A program made the position numbers and the translations under genes. This document shows, piece after piece, positions 33,458 to 40,714 of a DNA stretch of 40,714 nucleotides. The stretch is taken from the NCBI GenBank assembly GCA_018064855.1, contig JAGHUM010000094.1:1-40714 (forward strand), written 5' to 3'. The notes beneath the pieces were generated by a model. That model saw only the letters and a program-made list of their open reading frames with translations. It ran no database searches and was not told the origin of the DNA. Source of the stretch: Candidatus Physcocola equi (GTDB taxonomy: Bacteria; Bacteroidota; Bacteroidia; Bacteroidales; Paludibacteraceae). Each line of letters opens with the position of its first letter. Within the stretch, counting starts at the first letter, position 1.

Positions 33458-34087
33458 ATGAAAGTACAGCAAAACAACTATGTTGAAGTGACCTACACGC
33501 TTATCGTGGGCGAAAATGATGGCGAAGCAACCGTAATGGAACAGGCTACCAAGGAACGACCTTTCCGCTTTATTTTCGGTATGAACATGCTGCTGCCTAA
33601 GTTTGAGGAAGGACTTCTCGGTAAGGAAATCGGTGAGTCGTTTGACATCAAAATCTCTCCTGCCGACGCTTATGGCGAATATGAGGAAGAACGTGTGGTG
33701 AACCTTTCGCTTGATCTGTTCAAAGACGAAAACGGTAAGATCGACACCAGCATGGTTGCGCCAGACCATACCCTCCCTATGATGGATAATGAAGGCAACG
33801 TGATGCACGGAACGGTTGTTGAAGTGACTGATAACCATGTGAAAATGGACTTCAATCACCCTCTTGCTGGTGAGGAACTTCATTTCGTGGGCGAAGTCAT
33901 CGAAAGCCGTGAGGCTACTCTTGAAGAAATGGCTAAGGCAACCCAGCCTCACCACTGTGGCGGCAACTGTGGCGGCTGCAAGGGCTGTCATAGCGATGGC
34001 GCGGATGACGATTCTGAAGGCGGCTGCTGCGGTGGCAAAGATAAAAACAAAGAAGGTGGCTGCTGCGGCGGTAACTGTAACAAATAA
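33458..34087 (+). CDS. slyD: SlyD-like FKBP peptidyl-prolyl isomerase with Cys/His-rich metal tail
   Basis: A 209-residue cytoplasmic FKBP-type isomerase and chaperone. The FKBP domain is split by the IF insert as in Sly[22 protein letters not shown], then [11 protein letters not shown], then [11 protein letters not shown] and [14 protein letters not shown]. The last 45 residues are rich in Cys, His, Gly and Asp ([17 protein letters not shown], then GGCCGGKDK, then [10 protein letters not shown]). In E. coli SlyD the comparable tail binds Ni2+ for hydrogenase maturation. Here the tail is strongly Cys-based with CGGC and CCGG blocks. aroC follows after 53 bp on the same strand. Confidence 0.93.
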   Translation: MKVQQNNYVEVTYTLIVGENDGEATVMEQATKERPFRFIFGMNMLLPKFEEGLLGKEIGESFDIKISPADAYGEYEEERVVNLSLDLFKDENGKIDTSMVAPDHTLPMMDNEGNVMHGTVVEVTDNHVKMDFNHPLAGEELHFVGEVIESREATLEEMAKATQPHHCGGNCGGCKGCHSDGADDDSEGGCCGGKDKNKEGGCCGGNCNK

Positions 34088-34140
34088 TTCTCCAAGTTGA
34101 CCTCTGCCCGTTAGGGGCCAACAAAAAAAACGATTTTCTG

Positions 34141-35217
34141 ATGAGTAACACTTTCGGAAATATTTTCCGTCTCACCACCTATGGCGAAAGCCATGGCGCT
34201 GCTGTGGGAGGTATCATAGACGGATGCCCTGCCGGCATGCCGCTCGATGTCGATTTCATTCAATCGGAACTCGATAGACGCCGTCCCGGACAGAGCGCGA
34301 TCACTACTGGCAGAAATGAAGGCGACAAGGTCGAAATCCTATCGGGTGTGTATGAAGGACGTTGTACTGGCACTCCTTTGGCTTTCGAGGTTAGAAACAC
34401 CAACCAGCATTCCAACGATTATGATGAAATGAAGAGCGTGTTCCGTCCTTCTCATGCCGACTATACTTATACTGCCAAATATGGTTTCCGCGACCACAGA
34501 GGCGGAGGACGTTCAAGCGCGCGTGAAACAATCTCCCGCGTGGTGGGGGGCGCCGTTGCCAAACTCGCACTCAAGCAACTCGGCGTGACGGTGCAGGCCT
34601 ACACTTCCCAAGTGGGCGACCTGTTTCTCGATAAGAATTACATGGATCTGGATTTGAATCTTACGGAAACAAATGCTGTCCGTTGCCCAGATATAGAGAT
34701 GGCGGCCAAGATGGAGGAACTCATCAAGGCTGTTAAGCAAGATGGCGATACCATCGGCGGTGTCATCACTTGCGTGGTGAAAGGCGTTCCTGTAGGGTGG
34801 GGCGAACCTGCTTTCGGAAAGTTGCACGCCATGCTTGGAAATGCCATGCTCAGCATCAATGCTTGTAAGGGTTTTGAATATGGAATGGGCTTTGCCGGCG
34901 TCGGACAAAGAGGCTCTCAGGTCAACGATATTTTTGTGAATAAAAACGGTAGAATTGCAACAACCACAAATTATTCGGGTGGTATTCAAGGCGGTATCTC
35001 CAATGGCGAGGATATATATTTCCGTTGCGCGTTCAAGCCGATTGCTACCTTGCTGAGGCAACAACCTACGGTCGATTTGAATGGCAATGAGGCAAGCATC
35101 AAAGCGAGAGGACGCCACGACCCTTGTGTGCTGCCAAGGGCTGTGCCTATTGTGGAGGCTATGGCTGCAATGACTTTGCTTGATGCGTGCTTGATGGCAA
35201 AAACTAACAAAATTTAG
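34141..35217 (+). CDS. aroC: Chorismate synthase
   Basis: A 358-residue FMN-dependent enzyme that converts 5-enolpyruvylshikimate 3-phosphate to chorismate, the last step of the shikimate pathway. Signatures: [14 protein letters not shown] at the N-terminus, [24 protein letters not shown], the [13 protein letters not shown] signature, [27 protein letters not shown] and [13 protein letters not shown] near the end. The length is typical. It has no catalytic anomaly. It probably shares a transcript with the slyD-like gene. Confidence 0.97.
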   Translation: MSNTFGNIFRLTTYGESHGAAVGGIIDGCPAGMPLDVDFIQSELDRRRPGQSAITTGRNEGDKVEILSGVYEGRCTGTPLAFEVRNTNQHSNDYDEMKSVFRPSHADYTYTAKYGFRDHRGGGRSSARETISRVVGGAVAKLALKQLGVTVQAYTSQVGDLFLDKNYMDLDLNLTETNAVRCPDIEMAAKMEELIKAVKQDGDTIGGVITCVVKGVPVGWGEPAFGKLHAMLGNAMLSINACKGFEYGMGFAGVGQRGSQVNDIFVNKNGRIATTTNYSGGIQGGISNGEDIYFRCAFKPIATLLRQQPTVDLNGNEASIKARGRHDPCVLPRAVPIVEAMAAMTLLDACLMAKTNKI

Positions 35218-35275
35218 ACTTTTTTACGATTTTTTTATTATTTTTGCTATTGCATATAATTTTTTTGTAACAATT

Positions 35276-36262
35276 ATGAAAAAGAAATTCCTTGCGTTGG
35301 CATTGGCACTCACCCACGGATCAGTGATGTTGGCAAGTGTTGAAGACGCTAAACCAGTAGCAACTGATTCTATTGCTAACGAGGTTGTCGCAATCGATTC
35401 TTCCATTGCGAAGGTAGATAGCATGGCTCCTGTAATGACCGAACTGAAGGTTGAACCTGAACTCCCAGATACTGTAATCGACGAAAATAATGATACCACG
35501 ACTCTCGTTGCCAATAAAAAGTTGCCTGAAATCAGAGAGGTGACCATTGGTGTTTCTGTCGGTGGTGGCATGGGCTGGTACTCAAGCACTCCTACCAACA
35601 ATAAAAATAGGTTCGCTTTCCGAGGTGGCCTGAATTTCGATATTCCTTTCGGTCAGTGGTTCTCTCTCAATCCGGAAATGTTGATCGCTACACGTGGTGG
35701 CGGCTACAAGATGGAATATGCGAGCAAGAAAGATCATAAGGTGCCTAACGACAATACGACTCCTTATTTGAAACATTCTTTGCAATACACCGAGACGCTT
35801 TGGTATATCGATGTGCCTATCAACTGCAAATTCAGTACACGCATTAATTTCTCCCGTAAGGTGACTGGTCGCCCGTTCGTTTCTGTGGGTCCATCGCTCT
35901 GCTTTGGCTTGTATGCTAAAGGCGAAGGCAAAGGTTTGGGTACCGACTATCCTGAGGAAACAAGTTCTTATAAGCCTTTCCAAAATGTTTCTCCTGCCAG
36001 CGACAAGTCTGGTAAAGGTGATGGCACTTCGGAATCTTTCTATAGCAACTTCGATTTTGGAGCAAACTTCCGTATTGGATACGACTTCGATGCAGGCTAT
36101 TCTATCGCCATTGGCTACCAACTCGGCTTGGTCAACATTGTTAACGATGGCAAATGGAATGCTGCTGACAAAGATTACTACGAACGTCATCATTGTGGCA
36201 CAGATTATCCTTCTGTCAGAAACAATTCTTTCTACATCACTTTCGGCTGGAACTGGTTCTAA
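35276..36262 (+). CDS. Outer-membrane beta-barrel protein (PorT-like)
   Basis: A 328-residue exported protein with signal peptide (about 1-20) and an acidic Asp/Ser/Val-rich linker (about 22-80). A beta-barrel follows, with alternating aromatic/hydrophobic strands (VTIGVSVGGGMGWYSS, FAFRGGLNFDIPFGQWFSLNPE, LWYIDVPINCKF, FRIGYDFDAGYSIAIGYQLG) and a final strand NNSFYITFGWNWF ending in the aromatic residue typical of outer-membrane barrels. It resembles the PorT / OmpW-like 'porin family' proteins of Bacteroidetes. The role is unknown. A -7 box TATTTTTG lies at 35239-35246 and a strong terminator follows. Confidence 0.85.
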   Translation: MKKKFLALALALTHGSVMLASVEDAKPVATDSIANEVVAIDSSIAKVDSMAPVMTELKVEPELPDTVIDENNDTTTLVANKKLPEIREVTIGVSVGGGMGWYSSTPTNNKNRFAFRGGLNFDIPFGQWFSLNPEMLIATRGGGYKMEYASKKDHKVPNDNTTPYLKHSLQYTETLWYIDVPINCKFSTRINFSRKVTGRPFVSVGPSLCFGLYAKGEGKGLGTDYPEETSSYKPFQNVSPASDKSGKGDGTSESFYSNFDFGANFRIGYDFDAGYSIAIGYQLGLVNIVNDGKWNAADKDYYERHHCGTDYPSVRNNSFYITFGWNWF

Positions 36263-36285
36263 TGCCTGAAAGTGAGATATAGCTA

Positions 36286-36314
36286 AAGCGGAGTTCCCCT
36301 AACTCCGCTTTTTT
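36286..36314 (+). terminator. Terminator after the outer-membrane barrel gene
   Basis: A perfect 10-bp stem (36286-36295 with 36301-36310), loop CCCCT and a T run. Confidence 0.88.
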
Positions 36315-36337
36315 AATTTTTTTATTCATTACCGCTT

Positions 36338-37678
36338 ATGCAGAAAATGGATTGGAACAAGTTGCTTTCCACCAAGCGATTCGGATTGGAAGACTATCAC
36401 GATCCCAATAAAAAAGACCGCACACAGTTTCAGCGCGACTACGACCGACTGGTGTTTTCTCCTTCATTCCGTCGGTTGCAGAATAAAACGCAAGTGTTCC
36501 CTCTTCCGGGCAATATCTTTGTACACAACCGTCTGACTCATAGTTTGGAAGTGAGTTGTGTCGGACGCTCGTTGGGCAATAATATCTCTACACTTTTGCG
36601 TGAGAAATATGGGAATAGTCTGACTGCTTTTGCCGACGAACTCGGCACGATTGTCAGCGTCGGTTGCTTGGCTCACGATATGGGTAATCCGCCTTTCGGA
36701 CATTCTGGTGAGACGGCTATTTCCACCTATTTCAGCGAGGGAAACGGTTTGCCTTTGAAACAGGAATACGGATTGACTGACGAACAATGGGCAGATATTA
36801 TTCATTTTGAAGGAAATGCCAACGCTTTGCGTTTGCTCACTCATCAGTTTGGCGGACATCGTCCCGGTGGTTTTGTGCTGACTTACTCTTCCATCGCATC
36901 CGTGGTGAAATATCCTTTTGTGGCGGCAATGATTAAAAAACTGGGGAAAAAGAAGTTTGGCTTCTTCCAGGCTGAAAAGGATACTTATAAAAAAATTGCC
37001 GATGAATTGGGCATCATCTGCTTTGAACCAGGCCATTATGCTCGCCACCCGTTGGTGTATCTTGTGGAGGCGGCAGATGATATCTGTTACGAAATAATGG
37101 ACTTAGAGGATGCGCACAAACTGCGTTTGCTTTCTACTGAACAAACGATAGGGTTGATGAAAGCGTTTTGTCAGCCTGAACGTATAGACCGTATCAACTC
37201 TCACTTGGAGATCATTGATGACATCAATGAGAAAATCGCCTATCTGCGCAGTTGTGTCGTCGGTGTGCTTGTTGGCGAATGCACCCGTGTCTTCATGGAA
37301 AATGAGGATGCTATCCTGGCTGGTGCTTTCTCTGGCTCTCTCATCGACAATATGTCTGATCAGGTGAAAGCGGCTTACAAAAATTGCCAAAAAGTGTCGG
37401 AAAAACGCATTTATTGCTCTCGTGATGTGGCGGATGTGGAAATTGCCGGTTATAATATCATTTATACGCTCATCGACCGACTCACCCAGGCTGTTTTCAG
37501 TCCTGAAAAGGCCTATTCGAAGCAACTTCTCAACCGTATCCCTAAACAATACGATTTCGAAGGCAAAACGCCTTACGAAAAACTGCTTTCCGTGCTCGAC
37601 TATGTGAGCAGCATGACGGATATTTATGCGCTCGACTTGTATCAGAAAATCACTGGTATGAGTTTGCCGCAGTTGTAG
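36338..37678 (+). CDS. dgt: dGTP triphosphohydrolase
   Basis: A 446-residue HD-domain nucleotide hydrolase that cleaves dGTP to deoxyguanosine and tripolyphosphate. The N-terminal segment DRTQFQRDYDRLVFSPSFRR leads to the HD-type metal site: FVHNRLTHSLEVS, then CLAHDMGNPPFGH, with the later Asp in LVEAADDICYEI. The length is in the usual range for the dGTPase family (about 440-500). It starts at Met 36338; Met four codons later is possible. It is separated from the barrel gene by a terminator and from cstA by 90 bp with a promoter. Confidence 0.93.
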   Translation: MQKMDWNKLLSTKRFGLEDYHDPNKKDRTQFQRDYDRLVFSPSFRRLQNKTQVFPLPGNIFVHNRLTHSLEVSCVGRSLGNNISTLLREKYGNSLTAFADELGTIVSVGCLAHDMGNPPFGHSGETAISTYFSEGNGLPLKQEYGLTDEQWADIIHFEGNANALRLLTHQFGGHRPGGFVLTYSSIASVVKYPFVAAMIKKLGKKKFGFFQAEKDTYKKIADELGIICFEPGHYARHPLVYLVEAADDICYEIMDLEDAHKLRLLSTEQTIGLMKAFCQPERIDRINSHLEIIDDINEKIAYLRSCVVGVLVGECTRVFMENEDAILAGAFSGSLIDNMSDQVKAAYKNCQKVSEKRIYCSRDVADVEIAGYNIIYTLIDRLTQAVFSPEKAYSKQLLNRIPKQYDFEGKTPYEKLLSVLDYVSSMTDIYALDLYQKITGMSLPQL

Positions 37679-37768
37679 GACTTTTTTGGTGGCTTGTAGT
37701 CCGACTTTATGGGCAAATTGTTGTAATTTTGCAGTTTGAAACAAGGAACGATATATTAATCGACTAAA

Positions 37769-39265
37769 ATGATTACTTTTTGCACAGCCTTGGCCATGTT
37801 GGTGCTTGGCTATTGTATTTATGGCTCTTTTGTAGAGCGTGTGTTTGGTGCTGATTCCAGCAAGAAAACTCCGGCCTACACCATGGAAGATGGCGTGGAC
37901 TATGTGCCAATGCCAACTTGGAGGGTTTACCTTATCCAGTTCCTCAATATTGCTGGCACGGGTCCTATATTCGGTGCTATTCAGGGCGTCTTGTTCGGCC
38001 CTGCTGCTTATTTCTGGATTGTGCTTGGCTGCATCTTCGGAGGCGCAACGCACGATTATCTTGCAGGCATGATCAGTTTGCGCAAAAATGGTGCAAGTTT
38101 GCCTGAAATTGTAGGCGACCAGTTGGGATCTTCCGGCCGATTCGCCATGCGTGCATTGTCGCTTGTGTTGATGGTGATGGTGGGCGCTGTCTTTGTTACT
38201 ACTCCGTCGGCATTGTTGTCGAATCTGACGGGTTACGAAAGCGCGAGTGGCGACTTCTATCTTAGCGCGTCTTTCTTTGCGGTCATCATTTTCATTTATT
38301 ATATTTTAGCTACTCTTCTGCCTGTCAGCACATTGATCGGACGTATTTATCCAATCTTTGGTGTTGCTCTCCTTTTCATGGCGGCCGGAGTCGCTTTCGG
38401 TGTGTTCACACAAAATGGTGGAATGCCTGAAATTACCGATGCTTTTGCTAATCATCATCCAAAGCAGTTGCCGCTGTTCCCAATGCTCTTCATCACTATC
38501 GCTTGTGGTGCGGTCAGCGGTTTCCATGCAACTCAGAGTCCTATGATGGCGCGATGCCAGAAGAATGAGAAACACGGCAGAATCGTGTTCTATGGTGCGA
38601 TGATTACCGAGGGTGTCGTGGCGCTTATCTGGGCTGCGGCAGCGATGAAGTTTGCCGATACGCTTGGCACTGATGGCGCTACTCCTTATGAGAAATTGGC
38701 CAATTTCATGGCGCAAAACAACAACAATCCGGCGGCTGTCGTCAATGCGATCTGCCAAAACTGGCTGGGTAGTGTGGGCGCTGTCCTTGCTGTGCTTGGC
38801 GTGGTGGCTGCTCCGATCACTTCGGGTGACACGGCTTTGCGTGCAGCGCGATTGATTGCTGCCGATTTCTTGCATGTGGAGCAGAAAACGATTGTGAAAC
38901 GCCTTATGGTGGCTGCTCCTATCTTTGTGCTCTCGGCTGTGATTATGAACATGGATTTCTCCATTCTTTGGCGCTATTTCGCATGGCTCAACCAGACGCT
39001 CTCCATCTTTACTTTCTGGACCATTACCGTTTGGCTGTTCAAAAATGGAAAACCATATATTATCACACTCATACCGGCTTTGTTTATGACGTGTGTCTGC
39101 ACAACTTATATCATGATTTCTCCTAAAGAGGGGTTGGCTGCGCTCTTCCCTGGTGTCGAGGCATGGCCTACTATCTCCTATGCTGTGGGTATTGTCGTTC
39201 CTTTGGTTTTCTTGTGTATGTTTGTCAAATTCATGAAAAACTACAAACCGGAATTGAAGGCATAA
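37769..39265 (+). CDS. CstA-family carbon starvation transporter (short form)
   Basis: A 498-residue polytopic inner-membrane protein of the CstA family, with about 13-14 membrane helices. Features: PTWRVYLIQFLNIAGTGPI, GAIQGVLFGPAAYFWIVLG, FGGATHDYLAGMISLRKNG near the N-terminus, FHATQSPMMARC (shared CstA motif), and APITSGDTALRAARL in the C-terminal half. CstA-type transporters take up pyruvate or peptides during starvation. The protein lacks the extra 200 residues of E. coli CstA, as is usual in Bacteroidetes. A TAATTTTG -7 lies at 37724-37731. The substrate is not proved. Confidence 0.9.
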   Translation: MITFCTALAMLVLGYCIYGSFVERVFGADSSKKTPAYTMEDGVDYVPMPTWRVYLIQFLNIAGTGPIFGAIQGVLFGPAAYFWIVLGCIFGGATHDYLAGMISLRKNGASLPEIVGDQLGSSGRFAMRALSLVLMVMVGAVFVTTPSALLSNLTGYESASGDFYLSASFFAVIIFIYYILATLLPVSTLIGRIYPIFGVALLFMAAGVAFGVFTQNGGMPEITDAFANHHPKQLPLFPMLFITIACGAVSGFHATQSPMMARCQKNEKHGRIVFYGAMITEGVVALIWAAAAMKFADTLGTDGATPYEKLANFMAQNNNNPAAVVNAICQNWLGSVGAVLAVLGVVAAPITSGDTALRAARLIAADFLHVEQKTIVKRLMVAAPIFVLSAVIMNMDFSILWRYFAWLNQTLSIFTFWTITVWLFKNGKPYIITLIPALFMTCVCTTYIMISPKEGLAALFPGVEAWPTISYAVGIVVPLVFLCMFVKFMKNYKPELKA

Positions 39266-39300
39266 CGGCTTTGATAAGTAATTATTTTATTCTCTTCATA

Positions 39301-40539
39301 ATGAATTATAAACACTGTTTGCTGGCTGCGCTTGGCGCGATTACGTTGCTTTCTACGGGCTGCAAAAAAGATGATAAGTACAATTACGCTCCAGATGATC
39401 CTCGCATCCGCGTGATGAGAGTCGGCGGCCTCAACGCTACTTTTGTAGTGAACGATGCCGAACACATGATTTTTAACTACGACTCCCTTGAATATGGTAC
39501 AGATGTGAGTGCGCTCATCCCTTATTTCTCTGGCTACGATGCGATGCCTACTATTGAGATTCTGCAAAATGGAGAATGGATGCCTTATGGCAATACAGCC
39601 TATGAAAAGCAGACTTTTGACTTGAGTAAACTCCAAATACGTTCTACCTCGGAAAGCGGGAATTTTACGACGGAATATACGGTGAATGTGCGTGTGCATC
39701 AGTTTGACGTCAATGCGCTCGACTGGGTGAACGGTGAGAAGATGCAAGGCGATTCGCTTTCTGTTTTGGGCGGTTGTCTTGTGGGTGATAAAATGTATTT
39801 CGCTGTAAACGACAGCAAAAATGGCGATAGTTTCATCTCTTCTGCCGATGCTAAGTCTTGGTCTTCTTTCGTTCCGGATGGGGTGGAGGATATGGATTTG
39901 TCTTCTGCGATCTCGGTCGGCGAACAGACGCTCGCCGTTTTATCTAAAGATGGAAATGTTTATACCATCGACGCCGCCACTTCCACCGTCACAAAAAAGG
40001 AAATGGGCTATAAGTTGAGCAAGTTGCTCTTTTCTGTTGGCGATAAAGTCTGGGCTGTTTCAAGTGATACTCTTGTGGCTATGGACACCGATTTCAATGT
40101 GGTTTCTTCAATGAAGGCGCCTGCTGCTTTCCCTAAACAAATTGTGAATACTTTGGTGACTAAATCTGGTGTTCGCTTCGATTTGGGATACGTTTATGGC
40201 TTGAACGGAGATAAGGCTGTTCTTTGTGCTATTGATGAGCGTGGTAACGTTTCTAATATCACCACGTCTGATAAAGGACTCCCTGCCTATGCTAAAGCCA
40301 GCCTGGTTTTCATCGACAACGAAATGTGCTTGGTCGGTGGCTATGATGCAAATGGTGTTTTGGCTGCCTCTTTTGCCACGTCGGCTAATGGTGGCATTTC
40401 TTGGAAGATCAACACACACAAATGTTTGCCGAAAGATCTCCAATCTGCAAACAGTCTTGCTGCTCTGGTGTCAAAAGACAAATTGTATCTGTTGGGTGAA
40501 ACTAAAATGATGGTGGCAACTGTCAGAGGCGCTCAATGA
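39301..40539 (+). CDS. DUF6242-like lipoprotein
   Basis: I start it at MNYKHCLLAALGAITLLSTG (39301), giving 412 residues, because it yields a lipoprotein signal with lipobox LSTGC and Cys21. The open frame from 39163 overlaps cstA and has no signal-peptide character. The N-terminal 140 residues (IRVMRVGGLNATFVVND through VRVHQFDVNALDW) look like the Bacteroidetes DUF6242 domain. The rest is a beta-propeller-like run of short blades with recurring Gly-Asp-Lys and Trp motifs (WSSFVPDG, WAVSSDTL, ISWKINTH). It is a probable surface or periplasmic lipoprotein with unknown binding role. A weak terminator follows. It lies 35 bp after cstA and may be co-transcribed. Confidence 0.78.
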   Translation: MNYKHCLLAALGAITLLSTGCKKDDKYNYAPDDPRIRVMRVGGLNATFVVNDAEHMIFNYDSLEYGTDVSALIPYFSGYDAMPTIEILQNGEWMPYGNTAYEKQTFDLSKLQIRSTSESGNFTTEYTVNVRVHQFDVNALDWVNGEKMQGDSLSVLGGCLVGDKMYFAVNDSKNGDSFISSADAKSWSSFVPDGVEDMDLSSAISVGEQTLAVLSKDGNVYTIDAATSTVTKKEMGYKLSKLLFSVGDKVWAVSSDTLVAMDTDFNVVSSMKAPAAFPKQIVNTLVTKSGVRFDLGYVYGLNGDKAVLCAIDERGNVSNITTSDKGLPAYAKASLVFIDNEMCLVGGYDANGVLAASFATSANGGISWKINTHKCLPKDLQSANSLAALVSKDKLYLLGETKMMVATVRGAQ

Positions 40540-40562
40540 TTAATGAATAAGCAATTTTTAAT

Positions 40563-40589
40563 ACAGCCACAGTTGATGGCTGTTTTTTT
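40563..40589 (+). terminator. Terminator after the lipoprotein gene
   Basis: A 7-bp stem, ACAGCCA (40563-40569) with TGGCTGT (40577-40583), a 7-base loop and a T run. Confidence 0.8.
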
Positions 40590-40714
40590 GTGCAGTGTGA
40601 TGGAAAGAGTTAAATAGTCAACCCTCAAAATTCATTTAACAATTTAAAAATCACATAAATAGTGATTAAAATAATTGGTAATAATTGCAAGTTTTCGTAT
40701 CTTTAGTAAACAAA

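Noticed and set aside
37103-38053. 316-codon minus-strand frame across dgt and cstA
   Set aside because: It spans two real genes and their intergenic promoter. No domain seen.
1-40714. CRISPR array, tRNA, rRNA, insertion sequence with transposase, reverse transcriptase
   Set aside because: No regularly spaced repeats, cloverleaf, rRNA core segments, transposase motifs or YxDD-type polymerase motif were seen in the window. The only mobile-element traces are relics around 29 kb.

Overview
The window looks like a chromosomal segment of a polysaccharide-degrading Bacteroidales bacterium, most likely of the Prevotella/Bacteroides type. Four things point there. Promoters follow the Bacteroidetes pattern (TTTG, about 19-20 bp, TAnnTTTG) and Shine-Dalgarno sites are absent. 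Two secreted glycanases appear to carry type IX secretion C-terminal domains. Lipoproteins are abundant. The housekeeping genes (ubiE/menG, aroC, pta-ackA, dgt, a short CstA) are of the type found in that order. The species cannot be fixed from the sequence alone.

Layout. 1-14 kb: a small secreted protein, then plant cell-wall enzymes (GH3 beta-glucosidase, PL1 pectate lyase, GH26 mannanase, GH5 endoglucanase) interspersed with TatD, an NhaD Na+/H+ antiporter and an RlmL-type 23S rRNA methyltransferase with a long Arg-rich tail. 14-19 kb: a zinc-ribbon membrane protein, a phytoene-desaturase-like flavoprotein and the pta-ackA acetate operon, which has an apparently long leader. 19.3-26.4 kb (minus strand): a six-gene glycan operon (licD, two GT2, a cytidylyltransferase/oxidoreductase fusion, a class V aminotransferase, GT4) with its own promoter, preceded by a separately promoted LPS-kinase-like gene. 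Together these suggest decoration of LOS/LPS or a related surface glycan with a CDP-activated, possibly amino-bearing group. 26.5-28.3 kb: ubiE/menG and an SDR epimerase-like gene.

28.35-33.4 kb is an accessory region between conserved genes. It holds an acidic 71-residue protein, remnants of a serine recombinase, a DUF4143-type ATPase and a flavodoxin-like reductase, and a lipoprotein whose C-terminus looks like a diversity-generating-retroelement variable region although no reverse transcriptase is present. It also holds a promoter followed by a run of GC-rich hairpins, and two GC-rich genes (one unknown, one N-formylglutamate-amidohydrolase-like). 33.4-40.6 kb returns to core genes: a SlyD-like FKBP, aroC, an outer-membrane beta-barrel, dgt, cstA and a DUF6242-like lipoprotein.

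The strongest candidates for something new are the CDP-linked decoration operon with its unusual fusion enzyme (EKP motif changed to ETP), the orphan hypervariable lipoprotein, and the promoter-driven hairpin array near 31.2 kb. No rRNA, tRNA, CRISPR array or intact mobile element was recognised.
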